Source: UBA4312 sp040266995
Lineage (GTDB): Bacteria; Bacillota_I; Bacilli_A; Erysipelotrichales; Erysipelotrichaceae
Reading direction: 5' to 3'
Length of the DNA stretch: 63,240 nt
NCBI GenBank assembly: GCA_040266995.1
Contig: JAWRHV010000041.1
Coordinates: 1-63,240 of the forward strand
Positions 15,889-23,248 of this stretch are shown piece after piece (position 1 is the stretch's first letter; each line of letters opens with the position of its first letter). The notes under the pieces were generated by a model, which did not search any database, was not told the DNA's origin, and saw only the letters and a list, made by a program, of their open reading frames with translations. The translations under genes and the position numbers were made by a program.

Positions 15889-16518
15889 ATGAAAACTTTA
15901 AAAAAAGCTCTGTTGACAAGTATCCTTTGTCTGTTGATGATTCCATGTTCGCTTTTTGCGAAAGGGGATATCCGGACAATCGGCGATTCAAAAAAAGGGG
16001 AACGAATCAAAATTGTCAATAAAACCGGATCTGGCATCCAGGCTTTCTACATAGCCAGTGAACAGGACGATGCCTTTGTCAATGATCTTCTGGAAAACGA
16101 AAGGACCATCAAGCGCAACGAAACCGTCAATATCGGTTTTGTGGCTGATTCTTCGTTGACCTATGATGCGAAGATCCAGATACGAAATATAGAATATGTG
16201 CTGCATGATTTTCCCATCGGGGATGCCAAGAGCATCGAGATCTACCTCGATGATTCGGCCGGGATTGCTTACATAGAATATCAGTCCATGGAGACCGGGG
16301 AAACCATCAATACGTACGATATCGAAGACAATTTGTTGAAAGAGGAACAAGGAGACACGCAAGAGATTCCCACCGAGATCTACGATCCGTATGGAACCTA
16401 TGCGATACCGGAGCAGCAGCCGGAAGAAACAGAAGAACAAACGGAACCGGCGCCTGAGCAAGAGTCTGATTACAGCGAATTGGATGATAGCGAAACGGAC
16501 AGTAATTATATGTATTAA
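15889..16518 (+). CDS. Small secreted protein of unknown function with acidic tail
   Basis: The 209-residue protein has a clear signal peptide (about 1-25, LCLLMIPCSLFAKG), a central domain of about 110 residues (IKIVNKTGSGIQAFYIAS ... VLHDFPIGDAKSIEIYL) and a Glu/Gln/Pro-rich acidic tail ending SDYSELDDSETDSNYMY. The central pattern (N-x-T-G-x-x-I ... DLL ... YD) resembles a small domain seen in other secreted Bacillota proteins, but I cannot name the family with confidence. It is probably co-transcribed with the NlpC/P60 gene ahead and could act with it outside the cell. RBS AATAGGGGAAG. Confidence 0.75.
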   Translation: MKTLKKALLTSILCLLMIPCSLFAKGDIRTIGDSKKGERIKIVNKTGSGIQAFYIASEQDDAFVNDLLENERTIKRNETVNIGFVADSSLTYDAKIQIRNIEYVLHDFPIGDAKSIEIYLDDSAGIAYIEYQSMETGETINTYDIEDNLLKEEQGDTQEIPTEIYDPYGTYAIPEQQPEETEEQTEPAPEQESDYSELDDSETDSNYMY

Positions 16519-16526
16519 ACCAAAGA

Positions 16527-16552
16527 GAGCAAGGGGAACCTTGTTCTTTTTT
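16527..16552 (+). terminator. Rho-independent terminator after the small secreted-protein gene
   Basis: GAGCAAGG (16527-16534), loop GGAA, CCTTGTTC (16539-16546, one G-U), then TTTTTT. Confidence 0.88.
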
Positions 16553-16640
16553 ATGGTTTTTACCAGATGCGAACCAATCGAATCTACATCAAAAGTTGCG
16601 ATAATAAAATTATGTATCGATATATATGCATAGAATATAG

Positions 16641-16686
16641 AAAAGGGATGAAATTCTTAAAAAATCGGGATTTTATCCCTTTTTTT
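16641..16686 (+). terminator. Second rho-independent terminator upstream of mraZ
   Basis: AAAAGGGATGAAAT (from 16641) pairs with ATTTTATCCCTTTT (one G-U), followed by a long T-run. With the terminator at 16527 it insulates the division cluster from upstream reading. Confidence 0.8.
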
Positions 16687-16738
16687 AATGGATTTTAAAA
16701 AAAAACAAAAAAACATGGTAAAAAATGCGCCCATGATG

Positions 16739-16779
16739 TATGATAGTGGTACAAAGTAGCAGATTGTGTCACAAAGTGG
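16739..16779 (+). promoter_or_regulatory. dcw promoter -10 box with four overlapping MraZ boxes at 10-base period
   Basis: The -10 box TATGAT (16739-16744) is followed by four heptamers spaced exactly 10 bases apart: ATAGTGG (16743), AAAGTAG (16753), ATTGTGT (16763) and AAAGTGG (16773). They match the AAAGTG[T/G] repeat reported as the MraZ operator in Mollicutes. The first overlaps the -10 box and the others cover the transcription start, so MraZ binding here should block initiation and give autoregulation of the cluster. The -35 box is weak. Confidence 0.75.
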
Positions 16780-16791
16780 GGGGTGAGGCAC

Positions 16792-17223
16792 ATGTTCATG
16801 GGTGAATACGGACATAACATCGATCGTAAGGGGCGATTGATCATGCCTGCGAAATTTCGAGAAGAACTTGGTGAACATGTGGTCGTTACTCGTGGACTGG
16901 ATGGATGTTTGTATGTCTATACATCGGAACAATGGATGGAAGTTTACAAGCGTTTATCCGCTTTGCCAACTACCAATAAGAATGCGCGTTGGTACCAGCG
17001 TATGGTCTTATCAAAGGCATCAGAATGTGAAATGGACAGCCAGGGACGTATCTTGATTCCGTCGTCGCTTACGTCTTTAGCAGGTTTACAAAAAGAGTGT
17101 TTGATTATCGGTATGGCAAATCATCTGGAAATCTGGGCCAAGGATCGTTGGGAGTCTTTGGAAGAGCAGCAGAGCGATTTGTTTGAAGATATGGCCGAAG
17201 AATTGTCAGACATTATGGGGTAA
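16792..17223 (+). CDS. mraZ: Transcriptional regulator MraZ
   Basis: The 143-residue product has the two tandem AbrB-like domains of MraZ: FMGEYGHNIDRKGRLIMPAKFRE at the start (DxKGR block) and a second copy with MDSQGRILIPSSL near 80-92. MraZ forms a DNA-binding ring that controls the division and cell-wall cluster. ATG 16792 gives the family's usual MFMGEY beginning and follows a G-rich GGGGTGAGG box; a GTG at 16783 and ATG at 16798 are alternatives. Its own predicted operator lies immediately upstream (16743-16779). It is the first gene of an operon running to ftsZ; rsmH follows after 3 bases. Confidence 0.95.
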   Translation: MFMGEYGHNIDRKGRLIMPAKFREELGEHVVVTRGLDGCLYVYTSEQWMEVYKRLSALPTTNKNARWYQRMVLSKASECEMDSQGRILIPSSLTSLAGLQKECLIIGMANHLEIWAKDRWESLEEQQSDLFEDMAEELSDIMG

Positions 17224-17226
17224 TGT

Positions 17227-18195
17227 ATGGAACATGTGAGTGTGTTGCTCAATGAGTCGATTGATATGCTCCGAATTAAAGACGATGGAATTTATGTGGA
17301 CTGCACACTGGGCAGAGGGGGCCATAGCAGTGAAATCTTAAAGCGTTGTACAAAAGGACACTTGTATGCGCTGGATTGTGACAAAGAGGCCATTGAGAAG
17401 AGTATTCCGCGATTGCAGAAAATAGGGGAAAATTTTACCTGCATACACACGCCGTTTTGCAGATTGGGCGATGTGTTGGATGAGCAGGGAGTTGCAGGTG
17501 TGGATGGAATTCTTATGGATCTTGGCGTATCAAGTCCACAATATGATGAAAGTCAGCGAGGATTCAGTTATCGGATGGATGCGCGTCTGGATATGCGTAT
17601 GGATCAGTCGCAATCGTTTGATGCGTGGCAGCTGGTGAATACGTACTCGCAGCAGGAACTGGTGCGGGTGTTGAAACAATACGGACAGGAGCCTTATGCG
17701 TACAAGATTGCTGTAGGTATTGTTACCAGACGAAACGAGAAACCAATCGATACGACATTTGAGCTGGTGGACATCATCAAAGATGTATTGCCACAGAAAG
17801 TTTTAAATAAGAAAGGGCATCCGGCAAAACGAACCTTTCAGGCGATTCGCATAGAAGTCAACCAGGAATTACATCAACTTCAACAGGCTTTGGAAATCGG
17901 TTTGGGAAGACTGAATCCAAAAGGCCGCTTTTGCGTCATTACTTTCCACTCGCTTGAAGACAAAATCGTCAAGGATGCATTTCGTAAGGTATCGGTACCA
18001 AAAAAGGTAAATAAACGTTTACCTGTCATAGGGGAAGAAAGAGTAGATTATCAATTAATCAATAAGAAACCGGTACTGGCTTCCACGGAAGAACTAGGTT
18101 TGAACCGTCGGTCGCACAGTGCCAAATTGAGAGGGATAGAAAGGCGAGGAGAGGATTATGAAGAAGAATCTAAAGGTCAGAACAAAAAAACATAA
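17227..18195 (+). CDS. rsmH: 16S rRNA (cytosine-1402-N4)-methyltransferase RsmH (MraW)
   Basis: The 322-residue SAM-dependent methyltransferase modifies C1402 in the P site of 16S rRNA. Recognisable features are HVSVLLNESIDML, the SAM-binding DCTLGRGGHS (MraW signature, about 25-34), LMDLGVSSPQYDE, GFSYRMDARLDMRMD, GHPAKRTFQAIRIEVN, and FHSLEDKIVK. Length is normal. It starts three bases after mraZ and overlaps the start of ftsL by 38 bases, which points to coupled translation. Confidence 0.97.
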   Translation: MEHVSVLLNESIDMLRIKDDGIYVDCTLGRGGHSSEILKRCTKGHLYALDCDKEAIEKSIPRLQKIGENFTCIHTPFCRLGDVLDEQGVAGVDGILMDLGVSSPQYDESQRGFSYRMDARLDMRMDQSQSFDAWQLVNTYSQQELVRVLKQYGQEPYAYKIAVGIVTRRNEKPIDTTFELVDIIKDVLPQKVLNKKGHPAKRTFQAIRIEVNQELHQLQQALEIGLGRLNPKGRFCVITFHSLEDKIVKDAFRKVSVPKKVNKRLPVIGEERVDYQLINKKPVLASTEELGLNRRSHSAKLRGIERRGEDYEEESKGQNKKT

Positions 18196-18466
18196 TAATA
18201 AAAGAAAATTGACGCCAGAAAAAATGGTGATTCGACTCTTTGTTTTCGCTCTGGTTTTTTACTGTGCAACCAAGATCGGCTTGAACTCATATAATATTAC
18301 GTTGTCGGTGCAGGAGCAGGCTTTGACCCGTACAATGAACCAGACACAGCAGGAAGTCGATCAACTGAATACGGATATCAATAATCTTCAGGAAAAGTCC
18401 CGTGTTTTGGGAATGTTGGATGATGATGTTGCAGATAATCAAAAAAATGTATATATTATTGATTAG
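18158..18466 (+). CDS. ftsL: FtsL-like division protein
   Basis: This small bitopic protein (102 aa) has a very basic cytoplasmic N terminus (KKNLKVRTKKHNNKRKL), one membrane helix (about 25-42) and an extracytoplasmic heptad-patterned coiled coil (VQEQALTRTMNQTQQEVDQL). This is the FtsL/DivIC layout, and the position between rsmH and the PBP gene is that of ftsL in other Bacillota. FtsL works with DivIC and FtsW/FtsI in septal wall synthesis. Sequence is weakly conserved in this family, so the call rests on layout and position. RBS GGAGAGG lies inside the end of rsmH. Confidence 0.85.
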   Translation: MKKNLKVRTKKHNNKRKLTPEKMVIRLFVFALVFYCATKIGLNSYNITLSVQEQALTRTMNQTQQEVDQLNTDINNLQEKSRVLGMLDDDVADNQKNVYIID

Positions 18467-18478
18467 AAGATTGGATTG

Positions 18479-20683
18479 ATGAAGATGGGTGTTAAGCGTA
18501 GTAATAAACAACTATTTCGAATGATACAAGTTATGGTAATAATTGGAACATTAGTAACCGCTAATGTTCTTTTTACCATGGTTACAAAAACACATATATG
18601 GTCCGGACATACCGTTCTGGATGACCGTATCCAGAAAAGTATCGTAACGACCAACGTTGCGGCGAAACGGGGAACGATCTATGATCGGAACAACCAGATC
18701 ATTGCGCAGGAGGTCAAAGCATATACGATCGTAGCGTATTTGGACGAATCTTATGCCGATGCAGATGGAAATCCAGATTATGTGAAAAATGCTCGTACAA
18801 CCGCGAAGAAACTGAAAACGGTGCTCAAGGATATTGATGCCAATACAGTACAGAGCATTATAGAAAATGCGCAGGAAGCTGGAAAAACACAAACCGAGCT
18901 GGGCATGGGAACCAAACGTCTGGATAAAGAGACCAAGAAAAAGATCGAGAAGCTGGATCTGCCCGGCATTCATTTCGTGGATACCACGAACCGGGATTAT
19001 CCGAATACACCGTTTGCCAGCAGTCTGGTCGGCTTTGCGGCTTTTGATGAGGACAAGCAGGAAATTGATGGAAAAATGGGTCTGGAACAGACATTGAATA
19101 AACAGCTGTCTGGTGAAGATGGCATGGTGCAATACCAAAAAACCGTAACCGGTGATGTATTGCCGGGGACAACGAAGATCCTCAAGCAGTCAACCAACGG
19201 AAACGATGTCGTATTGACCATTGATGCCAATCTGCAGATGACGGTGGAAAATGCCATGAAACAAACCATGGAACAAAACAATGCCGAAAAAGCATGGTGC
19301 ATCGTTATGGAGCCGAAAACAGGTAAGATCTTAGCCTGGGCCAGCTATCCGACGTTTGACCAAAACGAACACGATAAGATTGAAAGCTATATTGATAACA
19401 TTTCCACTTCGCAATACGAACCGGGTTCTGTTATGAAGCCGTTTACGTTTGCGACAGCGATCGATACCGGTGTGTATCCGGATGAGGATACGACTTTCCG
19501 GGCCGGAAGCTTTAATTATGGATATGATCCGGAAACGAAAAAGATCATCCGTCAAGCCTCCGGAACAAATACCGGCTATCCGGTTATCTACGATGCCTTA
19601 CAGGAAGACTTCGGTACGATCAATTTTGATACGGCGCTGGCGTATTCCAGTAACGTCGGTATCTGTGAGCTGTTATCAAATTATATTAACTATAAACAAT
19701 ATAAACGGTATGTAGAGAATTTCGGGTTCTATCAATATACGGATATTCCGTATGTCGATGAAGCCCCGGGTGTTAATAATATCGATGTAGAATTTCCGAT
19801 CAACTATTTGACCTCCGGTTTCGGACAAGGGTCTTCCATCACGGTATTACAGCTTTGCCAGGCATACACCGCCATCTTTAACGATGGAAAGATGATGCGG
19901 CCGTACGTAGTTGACTCAATTATTGACGCGGATACCAATGAAGTCCTCAAGAAATATGAACCGGAAGAGGTCGGTACGCCAATCAGCGAGGAAACGGCAG
20001 ACCATGTATCGGAGCTGATGAGCCATGTTCTGGATGCCGGTGCCAGTGGAGAAAAATTCCAGATGGACGGCGTTGATATGATTGCCAAAACCGGTACGGG
20101 CCAGATTTACAACGAGAAAACAGGAACGTATGATGAGGAACGATATACTTCCAGCATTATGGCGGCAGCACCACAGGATTCGCCACAGGTGATGGTTTAC
20201 TGGGGTATGGTTTCAACCAATTACCTCGAATACTCAGCTGAACCATTTCAGGATATTATGCATGCGGCTCTGATTGCGCAGGGAGTTTCAGGTTCTAATG
20301 ATAACGATAACGACCAGAATTATGAAAAATGGGAATCGTATGAAATGCCTTCTTTGGTGAACCACTCCATGACATATGCCGAGCAGCAGCTGGATGGAAA
20401 AAAGGTAAAGGTTGTAAAAATCGGGGAAGGATCCAATGTGATAGACCAATATCCATTACGAGGAACCGTGGTGAATTCCAATGACCGTGTTTTCTTGGTA
20501 ACGAACGATACATCGATACAAATGCCGGATATGACCGGTTGGACAAGAAAAGATCTGACGGCCTTTTGGCAGTTGACGGGAATCAGCATTCAAACGGATG
20601 GATATGGTAAAGTTGTATCCCAGAACCAGAATGTCGGAAATACGATTACCAAGGATACCGTTATTGAGGTAAAACTGGAATAG
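18479..20683 (+). CDS. Division-specific class B penicillin-binding protein with two PASTA domains (PBP2x/FtsI type)
   Basis: This roughly 734-residue transpeptidase cross-links septal peptidoglycan. It has a membrane helix near 15-35, the PBP dimerisation domain beginning AAKRGTIYDRNNQIIAQE, and the transpeptidase motifs SVMK (in YEPGSVMKPFTF), SSN (in AYSSNVGICE) and KTG (in AKTGTGQIYN), all intact. Two PASTA domains follow at the C terminus (about 620-735, starting MPSLVNHSMTYAEQQL and MPDMTGWTRKDLTAFW). This matches pneumococcal PBP2x and Bacillus PbpB. It lies in operon after ftsL. ATG 18479 was used, with ATG 18485 also possible; the RBS is weak, suggesting coupling to ftsL. Confidence 0.95.
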   Translation: MKMGVKRSNKQLFRMIQVMVIIGTLVTANVLFTMVTKTHIWSGHTVLDDRIQKSIVTTNVAAKRGTIYDRNNQIIAQEVKAYTIVAYLDESYADADGNPDYVKNARTTAKKLKTVLKDIDANTVQSIIENAQEAGKTQTELGMGTKRLDKETKKKIEKLDLPGIHFVDTTNRDYPNTPFASSLVGFAAFDEDKQEIDGKMGLEQTLNKQLSGEDGMVQYQKTVTGDVLPGTTKILKQSTNGNDVVLTIDANLQMTVENAMKQTMEQNNAEKAWCIVMEPKTGKILAWASYPTFDQNEHDKIESYIDNISTSQYEPGSVMKPFTFATAIDTGVYPDEDTTFRAGSFNYGYDPETKKIIRQASGTNTGYPVIYDALQEDFGTINFDTALAYSSNVGICELLSNYINYKQYKRYVENFGFYQYTDIPYVDEAPGVNNIDVEFPINYLTSGFGQGSSITVLQLCQAYTAIFNDGKMMRPYVVDSIIDADTNEVLKKYEPEEVGTPISEETADHVSELMSHVLDAGASGEKFQMDGVDMIAKTGTGQIYNEKTGTYDEERYTSSIMAAAPQDSPQVMVYWGMVSTNYLEYSAEPFQDIMHAALIAQGVSGSNDNDNDQNYEKWESYEMPSLVNHSMTYAEQQLDGKKVKVVKIGEGSNVIDQYPLRGTVVNSNDRVFLVTNDTSIQMPDMTGWTRKDLTAFWQLTGISIQTDGYGKVVSQNQNVGNTITKDTVIEVKLE

Positions 20684-20764
20684 TGAAAAAAACACATAAT
20701 TTCATATAAAAAAACACGTTGTTTTATGGTATGATTGTACAGTAGTAGGAAAAGGAGATTTCGA

Positions 20765-22021
20765 ATGAGTAGAAATAAAGTATATGCGTCCTGTGAAATT
20801 GCAGATCAAGAAATTCGTCTAATCATCCTTGAAATATTCGAAGGGCATTTTAATGTCCTGCGTGTAGAACGCGTTGCCTGTGATGGGGTTATCGGACAAA
20901 AAATCGTCAATGAAGCCAATGTGGTACAGGCGATCCGGAAAGCCGTCAATAACGCAGCCGCAGCTCTTGGATATCGTATTGAACGGGTATTGTTGGCCAT
21001 TCCTAGTGTCAATGTAAAAAGAGCTGTTCAGAAGATTCACGTTCAAGTAGAAGATGGAACGAAGTATATTCGTTTATTCCATATACAGCAAGGGCTGAAT
21101 AAAGCAATTCAGAAAAAGATATCTGATGATGTTGAACTGGTTAATGTTGGACAGATTAAATATATTGTGGATGGTCGGGAAAGTACAAAAATGCCGATCA
21201 GTGCCACCATTGATGATTTCCATATGAATGTGGAATTGATTTATGCAGATAAAGAAACGATTTATGCGTATGCCCGTTGTGTGGAACAGGCAAATCTGGA
21301 AATCATGGATCTTTGTCTTGATTCCTATGCGATTGCGCAGGAATCAGCCGTTCAGGTCAAGAGCATGGAACGGAATATGATCCAGCTGGATCTGGAGCCG
21401 AACCATTACACATTAAGCTTATTTGCACGTGGACGCCTGATCAGCTGTGTAGATCTGGATCAAGGATATAACGGATTTATTTCCGAACTGAAAGAGAAAT
21501 ATCATCTGACGGATGCGGTATGTTACAGATTGTTGCAGAATATCTTCTCAATGGATGCCGATCCGGATACAGATAAGATTATTTATATTGAGCAAAAAGA
21601 AGAATTGCGCGTAGAGATTACCCGCAATGAACTGATCAATGCATGTGGACCGAAGATCCGACAGTGGGTGCGTGACATCAACGAAGCATGTAAGCCGATC
21701 GTCGATCAAGGAGTCAGTGAATATGTGTTAACCGGTAAAGGCGCTGGCATTGGCATTTTCCAAGATCTGCTGCAGCAGTTTAACTCCAATGCGGTAACGT
21801 ATCAGCCCCAGAGTATCGGTGCAAGAGACAGCTCTTTCATTTGTTGTTTAGGTATGTTCTATGTATATAGTGACATCAATCGTATTCGCCATTCTGAAAA
21901 GATCAGCGTTAACAACAATGAACTAGGAGCCAGTATAGATTCCATCAATCACCAGGCAAAGAGTGGAGAAGGTGGATTCACTAAACGATTAAAGAGTGTC
22001 ATATTGTCAGAGGAAGAATAA
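20765..22021 (+). CDS. ftsA: Divergent FtsA-like division protein
   Basis: The 418-residue protein occupies the ftsA place directly before ftsZ and keeps the actin-like FtsA outline, including a C-terminal amphipathic helix (GGFTKRLKSVILSEEE) of the kind that binds the membrane. The nucleotide-binding motifs are poorly kept: phosphate-1, normally DIGTS-like, reads CEIADQEIRLIIL, and phosphate-2, normally DIGGGTT, reads LDLEPNHYTLSLF. The adenosine-region glycines persist as LTGKGAGIGIF. It is expected to tether FtsZ, but ATP-driven polymerisation is doubtful. RBS AAAGGAG; ATG 20765 chosen. FtsZ follows after 14 bases. Confidence 0.82.
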   Translation: MSRNKVYASCEIADQEIRLIILEIFEGHFNVLRVERVACDGVIGQKIVNEANVVQAIRKAVNNAAAALGYRIERVLLAIPSVNVKRAVQKIHVQVEDGTKYIRLFHIQQGLNKAIQKKISDDVELVNVGQIKYIVDGRESTKMPISATIDDFHMNVELIYADKETIYAYARCVEQANLEIMDLCLDSYAIAQESAVQVKSMERNMIQLDLEPNHYTLSLFARGRLISCVDLDQGYNGFISELKEKYHLTDAVCYRLLQNIFSMDADPDTDKIIYIEQKEELRVEITRNELINACGPKIRQWVRDINEACKPIVDQGVSEYVLTGKGAGIGIFQDLLQQFNSNAVTYQPQSIGARDSSFICCLGMFYVYSDINRIRHSEKISVNNNELGASIDSINHQAKSGEGGFTKRLKSVILSEEE

Positions 22022-22035
22022 GAGGTGGAACGAAC

Positions 22036-23136
22036 ATGGCAGAAATGAATCAAGTCGCAAACATTAAAGTATTTGGAATCGGTGGAGGCGGATCCAACGC
22101 TGTAAACCGAATGGTAGCCGATGGTGTACAGGGTGTAAATTTTTATATCTGTAATACAGATGTTCAGGTTATGAAGAATTCCCCTTGTGAAAATAAAATT
22201 GTTTTAGGAAAAGAAACGACAAAAGGTCTAGGCGCCGGTGGAAATCCGGAATTCGGACGGAAAGCTGCGGAAGAAGCCGAAAGTGAGATCCGTGATGCAG
22301 TGAAGGATGCAGACATGGTTTTCATTACAGCCGGTATGGGCGGTGGAACCGGAACCGGTGCTGCGCCATTAGTGGCTCGTGTAAGTAAAGAAGAAGGCGC
22401 TCTGACGGTTGCGGTCGTTACGCGTCCGTTTACCTTTGAAGGACGTAGACGTTCTAACAATGCCCGTGAAGGGATTGAAGAATTGAAGAAATATGTTGAC
22501 TCTTTTATCGTTGTATCCAATGACAATCTGTTGGAAGTCATCGGACGTAAACCAATCGAAGAAGCATTCCAGGCCGCAGATAACGTACTGCGTCAGGGTG
22601 TACAGACAATTTCGGATTTGATCGCTGTACCGGCTCTGGTAAACCTGGACTTTGCCGATGTTCGTACCGTTATGATGAATCAGGGTCGTGCTCTGATCGG
22701 TATCGGTATGGCAGAAGGGGAAGATAAAGCGGTCGTAGCAGCTGAAAAAGCCATTCAGTCCCCATTGCTGGAAGCACAGATTGGCGGCGCAAAATCAGCA
22801 ATCATCAATATCACAGGTGGCGATAAAGTCAGTCTGTTTGATGCACAGAACGCTGTCGCTGTCATTCAGGATGCAGCCGGTGGTGATGTCGATGCCATCT
22901 TTGGTATTGCTATCAATGAACAGTTGGGCGATGCCATCATCGTTACTGTCATTGCGACAGGTTTTGAAGAAAAACGTAAAAAAGGCGATGCAGTGGATGT
23001 AGCCGGAACCGACAACCTGGACGATGCTGCTTTATTCACACAGCCGAAGATCCAGACACCGGTCAATGCCGGCGTAGTTACAAGCATTGAAGAAGATTCT
23101 GACGATTCGATCCCGAATTTCTTCTTCAACCGTTAA
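22036..23136 (+). CDS. ftsZ: Cell division protein FtsZ
   Basis: This is the tubulin-like GTPase that forms the division ring. The 366 residues include KVFGIGGGGSNAVNRM at the start, the tubulin signature GGGTGTGAAP (about 99-108), GRRRSNNAREGIEELK, and the T7 synergy-loop region NLDFADVRTVM. After a short linker a conserved C-terminal peptide (DSIPNFFFNR) ends the protein and should contact FtsA. Length is normal. It is the last gene of the cluster, ended by a strong terminator at 23148. Confidence 0.99.
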   Translation: MAEMNQVANIKVFGIGGGGSNAVNRMVADGVQGVNFYICNTDVQVMKNSPCENKIVLGKETTKGLGAGGNPEFGRKAAEEAESEIRDAVKDADMVFITAGMGGGTGTGAAPLVARVSKEEGALTVAVVTRPFTFEGRRRSNNAREGIEELKKYVDSFIVVSNDNLLEVIGRKPIEEAFQAADNVLRQGVQTISDLIAVPALVNLDFADVRTVMMNQGRALIGIGMAEGEDKAVVAAEKAIQSPLLEAQIGGAKSAIINITGGDKVSLFDAQNAVAVIQDAAGGDVDAIFGIAINEQLGDAIIVTVIATGFEEKRKKGDAVDVAGTDNLDDAALFTQPKIQTPVNAGVVTSIEEDSDDSIPNFFFNR

Positions 23137-23147
23137 ATTTCAGAATA

Positions 23148-23179
23148 CGCTTGTCTAGCGATAGACAAGCGATTTTTTT
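23148..23179 (+). terminator. Rho-independent terminator after ftsZ
   Basis: A perfect 10-base stem, CGCTTGTCTA (23148-23157) with TAGACAAGCG (23162-23171), loop GCGA, is followed by A and seven T. Confidence 0.97.
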
Positions 23180-23194
23180 AACTCAAATAGTAGA

Positions 23195-23200
23195 TATAAT
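23195..23200 (+). promoter_or_regulatory. -10 element (TATAAT) of the C39 ChW gene
   Basis: A perfect TATAAT lies 48 bases before ATG 23249. The matching -35 position falls in the T-run of the ftsZ terminator and has no good hexamer. Confidence 0.5.
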
Positions 23201-23248
23201 CATCTTTAAAAATATATAAAGTTAATTAATAAGGGAGGAGTATTACAT

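Noticed and set aside
16783..16800. GTG 16783 as mraZ start
   Set aside because: It would place the start in the ribosome-binding G-run; the family start MFMGEY begins at 16792.
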